From the NCBI GenBank assembly GCA_016219235.1, contig JACRBO010000671.1:1-11921 (forward strand): a DNA stretch of 11,921 bases. The letters run 5' to 3'. This document shows, piece by piece, positions 1-7,105 of this stretch (positions within the stretch are counted from its first letter, which is position 1; the number at the start of each line of letters is the position of its first letter). The translations under genes were made by a program, and so were the position numbers. Below the pieces are notes generated by a model. It searched no databases. It saw nothing but the letters and a program-made list of their open reading frames with translations, and had not been told where the DNA came from. This DNA is from Chloroflexota bacterium. GTDB taxonomy: Bacteria > Chloroflexota > Anaerolineae > Fen-1058.

Positions 1-567
1 CGCACGTCCGAGTGGTTAGGCTCTTCCACCGTCACGACCATCCTCGGCTCGATTCTCGTCATCGGCGTCGTGCAAGAGTTCTTGAAGTATGCCGCCGTGC
101 GCTACAGCATCTATCAATCGCGCGAATTTGACGAGCGGGTGGACGGCATCATCTATGGCACGGCGGCCGGTCTGGGCTACGCCACCATGCTCAATATCCA
201 GTTCGTCATCGATAGCCAGGGCGCGGATTTGCGCGCGGCGCTGATTCGCATCGTCGTCACGGCGCTGGCGCAGGCCAGTTTCTCCGGCATTACGGGCTAT
301 TTTCTGGCGCGCGCCAAATTCGAAGACGACCCGGTCTGGTGGCTGCCGTCGGGTGTGGCGCTGGCCGCGATTCTCAACGGCGTCTTCACCTACGTGCGCG
401 GCGAGATCACCACGACGCGGCTGTCGCTCAGCGGCGGCGGTTTCAATCCGTGGCCGGGGCTGATTCTGGCGACGGCGGTGGCACTGGCCGTGTTATTGTT
501 GCTGGCCCGCTTGATTCAGCGCGCCAACAAGATCACGCTATCGGGCGCCGATGCCGGTCGGGCGTAA
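1..567 (+). CDS. PrsW-family intramembrane protease-like protein, 5' partial, catalytic residues missing
   Basis: The reading frame is open from base 1, so the N-terminus lies outside the window; 188 residues are visible. The hydrophobic segments and the order of motifs match the PrsW family, membrane-embedded proteases of the Abi/CAAX-protease superfamily whose founding member cleaves the anti-sigma factor RsiW. Visible family blocks are QEFLKYAAVR (visible residues 25-34), FDERVDGIIYG (43-53), GLGYATMLN (57-65), AQASFSGITGYFLARAKF (90-107) and LNGVFTY (125-131), then a final membrane helix near 153-170. From my recollection of PrsW, these blocks normally read EExxK, GFAxxEN, HAxFGxxxG and LHGxYD. 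Here the first Glu is Gln25, the Glu before Asn is Leu64, and the two His positions are Gln91 and Asn126. It is therefore probably a non-proteolytic relative. The next gene starts 10 bases downstream and its ribosome site overlaps this stop codon. Confidence 0.75.
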   Translation, partial: RTSEWLGSSTVTTILGSILVIGVVQEFLKYAAVRYSIYQSREFDERVDGIIYGTAAGLGYATMLNIQFVIDSQGADLRAALIRIVVTALAQASFSGITGYFLARAKFEDDPVWWLPSGVALAAILNGVFTYVRGEITTTRLSLSGGGFNPWPGLILATAVALAVLLLLARLIQRANKITLSGADAGRA

Positions 568-571
568 GGAG
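566..571 (+). promoter_or_regulatory. Ribosome binding site of the 578 gene
   Basis: AAGGAG lies 6 bases before the ATG at 578 and overlaps the TAA of the preceding gene. This selects 578 over the in-frame ATG at 551, which would begin inside the PrsW-like gene and has no such site. Confidence 0.7.
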
Positions 572-577
572 ACTACG

Positions 578-1159
578 ATGACCACTCTCACGATAACACG
601 TACCCGCCGCGATCGTTTTGCCGATTGGGCTGTGATCGGCCTCGTCGTGATTGCCCTGCTGATTGGTTGGGCGATCAAATCTGGAGCCGAAGGCGCGACG
701 CAAACACTGACCAGCGATGTCGGTTCGTTCGACGCCCCGATCGGCTGGCGCAGCGACAAGAGCGCCGGTCTGGCGGCGATGGACACGCGCACGGCCTCGG
801 GCGTGCCGACGACGTTTAGTATTACGACTGAGGCGTTCGACGGCGACCCCAGCCTGAATGCGTTAAGCACGCGCCGCACCATTCAACTGGCGCAAGACCT
901 CGATGGTTTCTCAATGCTCGGCACACAATCAGACTCGATCTTCGGTAATTCGGCGGCCACGCTGAATTACGCCTACGTCGTCGTGCCGGAAGCGGGCACA
1001 GCCGGCAGCGCGCGGGTGCCCGTGGTGGTGGAAGCCACCGATTCGTTGATCAAGCGCGGCGGCCAACTGGTGATCGTGCACTTCAGCAGCGAAGCCAGTT
1101 CGTTTGCGGCGCTGGCCGAGCTGCGCGCGAAACTCATCGCCAGTGTGAAGTTGCCATAG
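578..1159 (+). CDS. Single-pass membrane protein with PsbP-like extracytoplasmic domain
   Basis: A protein of 193 residues. An Arg-rich N-terminus (RTRRDR, residues 8-13) is followed by one hydrophobic helix at about 16-34, then a soluble region. This predicts N-in, C-out topology with residues 40-193 outside the membrane. The soluble part has the outline of a PsbP/DUF1795-like fold: a GSFDAPIGW opening strand where related proteins have a 'P.gW' start, a central block of alternating strands, and a closing amphipathic helix (FAALAELRAKLIASVKLP). The same outline recurs near residues 757-900 of the C11 peptidase encoded at 2892. The gene is translationally coupled to the PrsW-like gene, so the two products may work together in the membrane; substrate or partner is unknown. 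The fold assignment is by eye and moderately uncertain; the gene itself is secure. Confidence 0.7.
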   Translation: MTTLTITRTRRDRFADWAVIGLVVIALLIGWAIKSGAEGATQTLTSDVGSFDAPIGWRSDKSAGLAAMDTRTASGVPTTFSITTEAFDGDPSLNALSTRRTIQLAQDLDGFSMLGTQSDSIFGNSAATLNYAYVVVPEAGTAGSARVPVVVEATDSLIKRGGQLVIVHFSSEASSFAALAELRAKLIASVKLP

Positions 1160-1163
1160 TAGC

Positions 1164-1299
1164 CGACGAATGAATTCTTCTCGCTCGGCCTGGATTGCCA
1201 AATCCAGGCCATCGCCGCTGGATTTGGCAATCCAGCGGGAGCAAGCAAGAAAGTTATTTGATCCGCGATCCATAGCAGACACCGAGAATTCATTCGGCG
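1164..1299. repeat. Nested inverted-repeat element with two 10-bp hairpins
   Basis: This fills most of the gap between the 578 gene and the serine protease. Outer arms of 12 bases match exactly in inverse orientation (CGAATGAATTCT at 1167-1178, AGAATTCATTCG at 1285-1296). Inside are two perfect hairpins, each with a 10-bp stem and 4-base loop: 1187-1196/1201-1210 (loop GCCA) and 1215-1224/1229-1238 (loop TGGC). The 18-base cores 1190-1207 and 1218-1235 are exact reverse complements of each other, so the hairpins can also pair with one another. There is no transposase. It resembles a small non-autonomous palindromic element or MITE; a regulatory role for the downstream protease is possible but unsupported. 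Confidence 0.7.
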
Positions 1300-1306
1300 A
1301 AGACAC

Positions 1307-1310
1307 GGAG
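1307..1310 (+). promoter_or_regulatory. Ribosome binding site supporting a CTG start at 1318
   Basis: GGAG sits 7 bases before the CTG at 1318, the only well-spaced ribosome-site match upstream of the serine protease frame. There is none at a comparable distance before the TTG at 1363. Confidence 0.45.
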
Positions 1311-1317
1311 CGTACCT

Positions 1318-2820
1318 CTGAACTTCAAACGACTTCTCAATTCAGTTGTCATTGCCACACTGTTGACCGGCCTGCTGATGCTGGGTGGCCAGCCCACTTA
1401 CGCCGCCGATGCCAATAACCCGGTGCAGAAAGCCGTCAAAGCCGCCGTGTTCATCGTCATGCTCGACAACGACGGCGAGATGCTCGGCTCCGGGTCGGGT
1501 TCGATTCTGACCAGCGACGGCATGATCCTCAGCAACTATCACGTCGTGGGCGATCTGCAAACGAAGAAACTGAATAACAGCAAAGGGTTGATCGCGATCG
1601 GGGTGGTGGATGATCCCACCGAGCCGCCCGTCATCAATTATCTGGCGCAGGTGGTGCAGGTCGATCCCGAACTCGATCTATCCGTGTCGTGCATCATCAG
1701 CGATCTCAAGAACCGGCCCCTCAAGAACGTGGCCTTCCCCACCGTGCCCGTCGGCAATGCCGACGAATTGTTCCTGGGCGACGACATCACGGTGATCGGC
1801 TTCCCCGGCATCGGCTTTGGCGAAAGCGGCGACACCCCCTCGCTGACGTTTAGCAAGGGCAGCGTGGCCGGCTTTGAAAGCAAAGATAAAGTCAAAATCT
1901 GGATCAAGACCGACGCGGCCACTGGACCCGGCGACAGCGGCGCGATGGTCGTCAACAATGCCGGCGAGATCATCGGCGTGCACACGCAGGGCTGGTCCGA
2001 CCCCAAGAGCGCCGCGCGCCTCAGCGCCGAACGCCCCATCAATCGCGCGTACAACCTGATCAAGAAGGCGCAGGCCGGCGGGTGCAGCGGCGGTGTGCCC
2101 ACGACGACGCCGACGACCACGCCGACGACCACGCCCACCACCGGCAATGCGGGCAGCGCCGCGATCGGCGCGCTGACCTTTGCCGAAGACGTGGACAAGA
2201 ACAACAAGCCCATCCGACCGGGCACATCGTTCAAGACGGGCCTTAAAGCCGTTAGCGCCATCTTCCCGTTTTCCAACATGAAGAACAACCTGAACTGGGC
2301 GCCCATCTGGTACCTGGACGACGAGGCCGTGATCAACAAGAGTTACAAGTGGGATGCGGGCACGAGCGGCACGCAGGCCCGCACGCTGTCCAGCAAGAGC
2401 AGCCTGCCCGACGGCGCGTATCGATTGGAGATCGTCGTCGAAGGCAAAGTGCTGCAAAAGGGCAGCTTCACGATCGGGTCGACGACCACGCCGTCGATAC
2501 CCGGCAATAGCGACGGCGTCGAAGTCACCGGCACGATCGTCGACGCGGACACCAACAAACCGATCGCGGGAGCGGCCTTCATCGTGCTGCAGCCCGGCAT
2601 CACTTACGATGATTGGGACGGCGGCGAAGAGGCCATCTTCACCTACGCCGTCACCGACAAACGCGGCCAGTTCCAACTGCCCGACCTGCTGCCGCGCGGC
2701 GAGTCGTACACCATCGTGGCGGGCGCGAAGGGCTACGACGATAACTTTGAAGACGACGTGGCCGTCGACGACGAGACGCCCGACAGCGTCGATCTGACGA
2801 TCTCGCTGCAAAAGCCGTAA
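1318..2820 (+). CDS. Secreted S1/HtrA-like serine protease with C-terminal beta domains
   Basis: I place the start at CTG 1318, giving 500 residues. It follows a GGAG site and creates a full signal peptide: Lys4/Arg5, a hydrophobic core and cleavage near TYA-A (residues 29-30). The first conventional start, TTG 1363, would remove the charged end. The peptidase domain spans about 34-255 and carries a trypsin-type triad: His75 in SNYHVV, Asp120 in ELDLSV and Ser207 in GPGDSGA. A Thr/Pro linker (about 261-275) leads to an unrecognised beta domain (about 282-388) with WYLDDEAV and LPDGAYRLEIVVEGK blocks. A second short linker leads to a carboxypeptidase-regulatory-like domain (about 401-500, VEVTGTIVDADTNKPIAGA). 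There is no PDZ domain, unlike classical HtrA/DegP. Probably exported and acting outside the membrane; substrate unknown. Confidence 0.85.
   Translation: MNFKRLLNSVVIATLLTGLLMLGGQPTYAADANNPVQKAVKAAVFIVMLDNDGEMLGSGSGSILTSDGMILSNYHVVGDLQTKKLNNSKGLIAIGVVDDPTEPPVINYLAQVVQVDPELDLSVSCIISDLKNRPLKNVAFPTVPVGNADELFLGDDITVIGFPGIGFGESGDTPSLTFSKGSVAGFESKDKVKIWIKTDAATGPGDSGAMVVNNAGEIIGVHTQGWSDPKSAARLSAERPINRAYNLIKKAQAGGCSGGVPTTTPTTTPTTTPTTGNAGSAAIGALTFAEDVDKNNKPIRPGTSFKTGLKAVSAIFPFSNMKNNLNWAPIWYLDDEAVINKSYKWDAGTSGTQARTLSSKSSLPDGAYRLEIVVEGKVLQKGSFTIGSTTTPSIPGNSDGVEVTGTIVDADTNKPIAGAAFIVLQPGITYDDWDGGEEAIFTYAVTDKRGQFQLPDLLPRGESYTIVAGAKGYDDNFEDDVAVDDETPDSVDLTISLQKP
2098..2142 (+). repeat. In-frame Thr/Pro codon repeat (linker)
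   Basis: This is a run of ACG/ACC and CCG/CCC codons encoding a Pro-Thr-Thr-Thr unit repeated about three and a half times. It is the flexible linker between the protease domain and the C-terminal domains. The 12-base unit is a likely site of length variation by slippage. Confidence 0.8.
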
Positions 2821-2839
2821 TTGCCGTTGCACGACTCAC

Positions 2840-2872
2840 GGGCGAAGCATCTGCAACACGGGTGCTTCGCCC
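2840..2872 (+). terminator. Hairpin after the serine protease, possible terminator or dispersed repeat
   Basis: GGGCGAAGCA (2840-2849) pairs perfectly with TGCTTCGCCC (2863-2872) over a 13-base loop, and the stem extends by a G-T wobble and one further pair. The downstream tail TTACATTT is only weakly T-rich, so a classic intrinsic terminator is possible rather than certain. It lies between the protease stop and the ribosome site of the next gene, so it may attenuate read-through. Confidence 0.5.
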
Positions 2873-2881
2873 TTACATTTC

Positions 2882-2887
2882 AGGAGG
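2882..2887 (+). promoter_or_regulatory. Ribosome binding site of the C11 lipoprotein gene
   Basis: AGGAGG lies 4 bases before the ATG at 2892. It selects this ATG over the in-frame upstream ATG-like start at 2862, which falls inside the hairpin; it also puts the lipoprotein signal at the true N-terminus. Confidence 0.75.
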
Positions 2888-2891
2888 CCGC

Positions 2892-5800
2892 ATGCGCCAT
2901 CATACCTTTCGCTTCATCACACTACTCGCCGTCGTCGGTCTATTATTAAGCGCGTGCGGGTCAACCCTGCCCGAACCGCAGCAGCCGGATCAGGGCCGAC
3001 CCAAACCCGGCGCCGATCAGATTACCGAACAGCCGAGTGAACCGATCGCGCCGGAGGCCACCGCTCCCGCCCGCGCCACCACTGAGCCGGTACCGGCCGG
3101 TGAGGAAGCCGAGTGGCTGATCATGATGTATCAAGACGCGGATGATCAGATTCTGGAACAGGACATCTTAATTGACTTCAACGAAGCCGAGCGGGTGGGT
3201 TCCACCGATCAGGTCCGCATCGTGTCCCAACTCGATCGTTACCGCGGCGCGTATAAAGGCATGGGCAACTGGACAACCGCCAAGCGCTTTCTCATTACGC
3301 AAGACGATGACCTCAACGAGATCGGTTCGCAAGAGTTGGCCGACCTGGGCGAGATCAATATGGCCGACGGCGACACGCTGGTGGACTTCATCACCTGGGC
3401 GGTGGAAACGTATCCCGCCAAAAAGTACGCGCTCATCCTGTCCGATCATGGCGCGGGCTGGCCGGGCGGCTTCAGCGATCCCGCGCCCAAAGGCCTGGGG
3501 CCTGATAACATCGCGCTGGCCGAAGCGTTTGGCGTGGACAATCTGTGGTTGATGGAGATCAATCGCGCTCTGGACAAAGCCCGCAAGGCCACCGGCGTCG
3601 ACAAATTCGATCTGCTGGGCTTCGACGCCTGCCTGATGTCGCAGATCGAAGTGATGACCATGCTCGCGCCGCACGCCAAATACGCCGTGGCGTCCGAGGA
3701 AGTTGAACCCTCGCTCGGTTGGGCCTACACCGAATTTCTAAGCCAATTGACGGCCGATCCGGCGATGGGCGGCGATCAACTGGCGAAGCACATCGTCAAC
3801 AGCTACATCGATCAAGATCAGCTGATCGTCGATCCGGTCGCGCGGCGGGCGCTGGTCAAGCGCGAGTTCGACGTGACCGACGAAGTGAGCGCGGAAGAAG
3901 TGGCTGAGGTAAAGAAGCGTGATGTCACGCTGTCCGCAATCGATCTATCGGCTGTACCCGACGTGCTGAGTGCGCTCGATACGTTTGCCGTCAGTCTGTC
4001 GCAACTCGATCAGCAAATGGTGGCCGAGGCGCGCACGTATGCCCAATCGTACGAAAGCGTCTTTGGCGAAGATGTGCCGCCATCCTACATTGACCTGGGT
4101 CACTTCGCCGCGCTCGTCGCCCAGATCAGCGGCGACCCGGATATGGAAGCCAGCGTCAGCCGCTTAACCCAAGCCATTCAAACCTCCGTCATTCAAGAGC
4201 GCCACGGACCGGAACGCCCCGGCTCGACCGGCCTGGTGATCTACTTCCCGTCGTCGGAACTGTACGGCGCACAGGACAATCTGGGTTACGCCGAAGTGGC
4301 CGATACTTTTGCCGCCAACAGCAACTGGAATGACTTCCTGCACTTCCACTATGTCGGCGGCAGCCTGCAGGGCGGCGCATCCCGATCGGCCCGCACGCGC
4401 GGCGGCAGCGTAACCGCCAAGCCGCTCGAAGTCGCACCGATCACCCTATCGGCCGAGGTGGCGCGGGCCGGCGAACCGGTGACGCTCCAATCCGAAGTGA
4501 TCGGCGATCGGTTGGGCTTCGTCTTCACGTTCATCGGCCGCATCCTGCCCGATGAAGAGCTGCTCGTGATCGAAGACGAAGACTACATGTTCGCCGACGA
4601 CACGCGCGAGGTGAACGGCGTTCAATATCCGGCCTGGCCGGATGGCGCGGTGTCGCTGGAGTGGGAGTGGGAGCCGATCATCTTTGCCATCAACGACGGC
4701 GCGACGTCGGTGCGCGCGTTGATCGGGCCGGAAGCATACGACAACGACCTGCCGACCTACGCGGCCAATGCGAAATTCATTCCCGCCGACGGCAGCCCGA
4801 CCATCCGCGCCCGATTGTTCTTCCGCGATTCAAAACTCACTCGCATCATCGGCTACAACGGCGCCGGCGCGAACGGCGGCCTGCGCGAGATCACGCCGCA
4901 GACCGGCGATCAATTCACCATCATCGAATCCGGTTTCAATTTGAGCCAGGATGCAACGGAAGACCAATTCGAGCGCGATAGTGGCACGCTGACCTACGCC
5001 GATCAACCGTTCACGATCGAGCAGATTCCGGCCCCGGCGGGCAGCTACGTGGTGGGCTTCATCGCCGAAGATTTGGACGGCAACCGTTACGAATCGTTTG
5101 AAAACTTGTTCGTCGAAAACGATCAGGCCAGCCAGATCGCGGGCTTCACATCGTTCACCAGTGACGCCCTGGAATTGGCGCTGCTGTATCCTGAAACCTG
5201 GACGGCCGAAGAAAGCGCCAGCGATGGCTTCGTCTTCTTCACCAGCGACAATGACTCGACCGAAGCGGCCGTAGCGCGGCTCAGTTTCCCCGATGCCGTC
5301 AGCAACGAAGACGCCGACACGCAGGCCATTCAATATGCCGAGGAAATCTTCAGCGGCTTCGACAACTTCGAGTTGGTGTCCGACATTACGCCGTTCGTGT
5401 TGGGCGGCTTCGACGGTCGCGAGGAAGCCTTTACGCTGGAACAAGACGGCGAACCGTATCTGGGCGGCGTCGTGGCCGCGACAGTCAAGCCCGGTGTCAC
5501 CTTCGCGTTTTTGTACCTGTCGCGCGAAGTCAACTTCGATGCCGACGTGGAACTCTTCAACCAGATGCTCGATAGTTTCGACATCCTGGTGTCGGGCGTC
5601 AGCAAAGAACAGCAAGGCGCGCCGCAGCCGGAGTTCGGCGATACAGTCTTCGTCGATCCGTTTGACGGCACGGCCGACTTCAGCCTGCAGCCCGATTCAG
5701 GCGACTGGGGCACTGCCGAGTACAACACCGATGGTCAATTCGTCGTCGCGCTCAACGCCTACGCCGGGCCGCTGTACGACTTCTATCAGGACGTTACCCT

Positions 5801-6200
5801 GCCCGACTTCTTCATGCTGCAACTCGATGCCGGTTACGAGGGCACGAACAACAACGCCTACGGCGTGATCTTCCGCGTGCAAGGTCTCGATCAGTTCTAT
5901 GCGTTCAGCGTCTCCGGCGACGGCTACTTCATCGTGGAGCGCTTCGACGGTGAAGACACCGTCACGCTGATCGACTGGACCGCATCCAGCGCGATCGTGC
6001 AGGACGAACTGACCGCCAATTCGCTGGCCGTAGTAGCCGATGGCAGCCACTACAAGTTGTACATCAACGGCGAGCAAGTAGGCGAGTTTGAAGACGCCAC
6101 CTACACCGGCGGCTCGCTGGGCATCATCACCGACAACTTCGACGAAGAGAATCCGGTGAACTTCTACTTCGATGAGATGGTGGTGGGGTTCTTGCAGTAG
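2892..6200 (+). CDS. Clostripain-family (C11) cysteine peptidase lipoprotein, multidomain
   Basis: A predicted lipoprotein of 1102 residues. A short basic N-terminus and hydrophobic core end in the lipobox LLLSAC, with lipidated Cys22. A Pro/Glu-rich tether (about 23-75) follows. The C11 peptidase domain spans about 78-490: His186 in SDHGAGW and Cys247 in GFDACLMS are the expected catalytic dyad, followed by the family block AVASEEVEPSLGW. Clostripain relatives usually cleave after Arg or Lys; the specificity here cannot be read directly. Residues about 503-747 are an unrecognised beta-rich region. Residues about 757-900 look PsbP-like (ELALLYPETW ... FNQMLDSFDI). Residues about 916-1102 resemble a concanavalin/LamG-type lectin fold (DPFDGTADF ... 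YKLYINGEQVGEF). It is anchored outside the membrane and may bind glycans. The neighbouring secreted serine protease and PsbP-like protein suggest one surface-proteolysis locus. Confidence 0.9.
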   Translation: MRHHTFRFITLLAVVGLLLSACGSTLPEPQQPDQGRPKPGADQITEQPSEPIAPEATAPARATTEPVPAGEEAEWLIMMYQDADDQILEQDILIDFNEAERVGSTDQVRIVSQLDRYRGAYKGMGNWTTAKRFLITQDDDLNEIGSQELADLGEINMADGDTLVDFITWAVETYPAKKYALILSDHGAGWPGGFSDPAPKGLGPDNIALAEAFGVDNLWLMEINRALDKARKATGVDKFDLLGFDACLMSQIEVMTMLAPHAKYAVASEEVEPSLGWAYTEFLSQLTADPAMGGDQLAKHIVNSYIDQDQLIVDPVARRALVKREFDVTDEVSAEEVAEVKKRDVTLSAIDLSAVPDVLSALDTFAVSLSQLDQQMVAEARTYAQSYESVFGEDVPPSYIDLGHFAALVAQISGDPDMEASVSRLTQAIQTSVIQERHGPERPGSTGLVIYFPSSELYGAQDNLGYAEVADTFAANSNWNDFLHFHYVGGSLQGGASRSARTRGGSVTAKPLEVAPITLSAEVARAGEPVTLQSEVIGDRLGFVFTFIGRILPDEELLVIEDEDYMFADDTREVNGVQYPAWPDGAVSLEWEWEPIIFAINDGATSVRALIGPEAYDNDLPTYAANAKFIPADGSPTIRARLFFRDSKLTRIIGYNGAGANGGLREITPQTGDQFTIIESGFNLSQDATEDQFERDSGTLTYADQPFTIEQIPAPAGSYVVGFIAEDLDGNRYESFENLFVENDQASQIAGFTSFTSDALELALLYPETWTAEESASDGFVFFTSDNDSTEAAVARLSFPDAVSNEDADTQAIQYAEEIFSGFDNFELVSDITPFVLGGFDGREEAFTLEQDGEPYLGGVVAATVKPGVTFAFLYLSREVNFDADVELFNQMLDSFDILVSGVSKEQQGAPQPEFGDTVFVDPFDGTADFSLQPDSGDWGTAEYNTDGQFVVALNAYAGPLYDFYQDVTLPDFFMLQLDAGYEGTNNNAYGVIFRVQGLDQFYAFSVSGDGYFIVERFDGEDTVTLIDWTASSAIVQDELTANSLAVVADGSHYKLYINGEQVGEFEDATYTGGSLGIITDNFDEENPVNFYFDEMVVGFLQ

Positions 6201-6237
6201 AGGAAACAAGTAGACAAGGAAATAAGTTGCACCGCAG

Positions 6238-6284
6238 AACCACAGAGACGCAGAGAGAATAATTCTCTCCGCGTCTCTGTGGTT
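6238..6284. repeat. 23-bp near-perfect palindrome between convergent genes; likely terminator
   Basis: Positions 6238-6260 pair with 6262-6284 at 22 of 23 positions; only A6252/C6270 mismatches. The arm is made of short ACAGAG/ACGCAGAG-type units. It lies between the 3' ends of the C11 gene (+) and the DUF5674 cassette (-). On the + strand it is followed by a short T run (TTTTAT), which fits a terminator for the C11 gene. Palindromes of this CACAGAGAC type are, from memory, dispersed in many environmental genomes. Confidence 0.7.
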
Positions 6285-6324
6285 TTATGCCGATCAATTC
6301 CATCTTTCCCCGTTGGTTGTGGGG

Positions 6325-6669
6325 TTAAACCAATCCTGAACTCTGCAAGGTCTTGTCCGACCACTCCTTGGCGAGCGTAGACAGCAGGATACGCTGAGAT
6401 TGATCTTGCATGGCGGTTTTCCATGTTTTTTGCCAGAGCGTGATCAAGCGCTGGATTTGCACCAGTTCGGCGGCGGTTTCGGCTTCGGCGTCGGCGGCCG
6501 TCCATTCGATGAGATGTTTGGCTTCGTCCAGCAGGTTTTCCACGACGACGGGCGACTCGGAATGGCGCGCGCTGGAGGAAATCCGCGCGAGCGTGGCCGC
6601 CAGTCCGCCAAGTCTTCTTTCCAGCGGATCGCGCATGAAGCGTTGTTTGAGTTTTTCCCTAGCGGTCAT
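6325..6669 (-). CDS. Hypothetical helical protein, second gene of the DUF5674 cassette
   Basis: A 114-residue protein that I do not recognise. Its ATG (6669-6667) overlaps the stop of the upstream DUF5674-type gene by four bases (ATGA), and a strong GGAGG (6676-6680) lies 6 bases before the start, inside that upstream gene. The two are therefore almost certainly co-expressed. The N-terminus is basic (REKLKQRFMRDPLERRLG), and the rest is predicted all-helical: a block near 41-74 is rich in Ala/Glu (LLDEAKHLIEW, AEAETAAELVQIQRL), then WQKTWKTAM. There is no signal peptide, membrane segment or catalytic motif. Tight coupling of two small cytoplasmic proteins is compatible with a partner or toxin-antitoxin-like pair, but nothing in the sequence proves it. 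Base composition here looks somewhat less GC-rich than in the flanking genes. Confidence 0.7.
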   Translation of the reverse strand: MTAREKLKQRFMRDPLERRLGGLAATLARISSSARHSESPVVVENLLDEAKHLIEWTAADAEAETAAELVQIQRLITLWQKTWKTAMQDQSQRILLSTLAKEWSDKTLQSSGLV

Positions 6670-7004
6670 TGCACGCCTCCAAGAATTGCACGGGTTACAT
6701 CCTCCACTTGTTTGCGGAGGTTCTCATCTTGTAGCAGGACACTGCGATTTCCCAGCCTCGGGCGAATATTGATCAGCGACTCAAATTCAAGGCGTTCCTC
6801 CGCCGGATACCAGTTCGCGCCCCACAGATCATCCTGCTCACTGCCGCTTTGCAGTAAAACGGATTCGCAATCCGCGTGCATTTCTCCGCCGCCCGCTAAT
6901 GTCCGCTGGCGGATGTCCACCACGATTTTGATCAGGGTCTCGTATTCTTGCAACATGTCGTTTATCTGACTTGGAGATGCTCTTTCACGCAAGGTGTGAA
7001 TCAT
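6666..7004 (-). CDS. DUF5674-family protein
   Basis: A 112-residue protein starting at ATG 7004 after AGGAG (7010-7014, 5-base spacer). Three blocks match my memory of the DUF5674 family: GGGEMHADCESVLL (38-51), SEQDDLWGANWYP (55-67) and ESLINIRPRLGNRS (75-88). Relatives typically read 'GELHADEEALLL', 'SxQEDLWGINLYP' and 'FDSMINIRPxxGNRS'. The function of the family is unknown to me. The N-terminus (about 1-35) is helical, and the remainder looks like a compact beta sheet with conserved acidic and Arg residues. It is the first gene of a two-gene - strand cassette, overlapping the next gene by ATGA. Opposite orientation to both neighbouring blocks and flanking palindromes mark it as a separate unit, possibly acquired. 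Confidence 0.75.
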   Translation of the reverse strand: MIHTLRERASPSQINDMLQEYETLIKIVVDIRQRTLAGGGEMHADCESVLLQSGSEQDDLWGANWYPAEERLEFESLINIRPRLGNRSVLLQDENLRKQVEDVTRAILGGVQ

Positions 7005-7105
7005 TTACGCTCCTGGTGCGCCCTATTTCAGGGCAGGCTGGATTTTTCGTTCGGCTTGTTGCCAGGCTGCGTCACGCGCCATGGTGTCCGGCAGCTATTC
7101 TCATT

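Noticed and set aside
1678..2832. Long open frame on the - strand (384 codons) opposite the serine protease
   Set aside because: It is antisense to a gene with an intact catalytic triad, signal peptide and domain structure. Its product is an Arg/Ala/Gly/Val-rich string with no motif, as expected of GC-rich third-position bias.
2862..2891. In-frame start at 2862 for the C11 lipoprotein
   Set aside because: It lies inside the hairpin and would put ten residues before the lipoprotein signal; AGGAGG is correctly spaced for the ATG at 2892.
4830..5615. 261-codon - strand frame inside the C11 peptidase gene
   Set aside because: Antisense shadow of a clear coding region, with no ribosome site and no recognisable motif.
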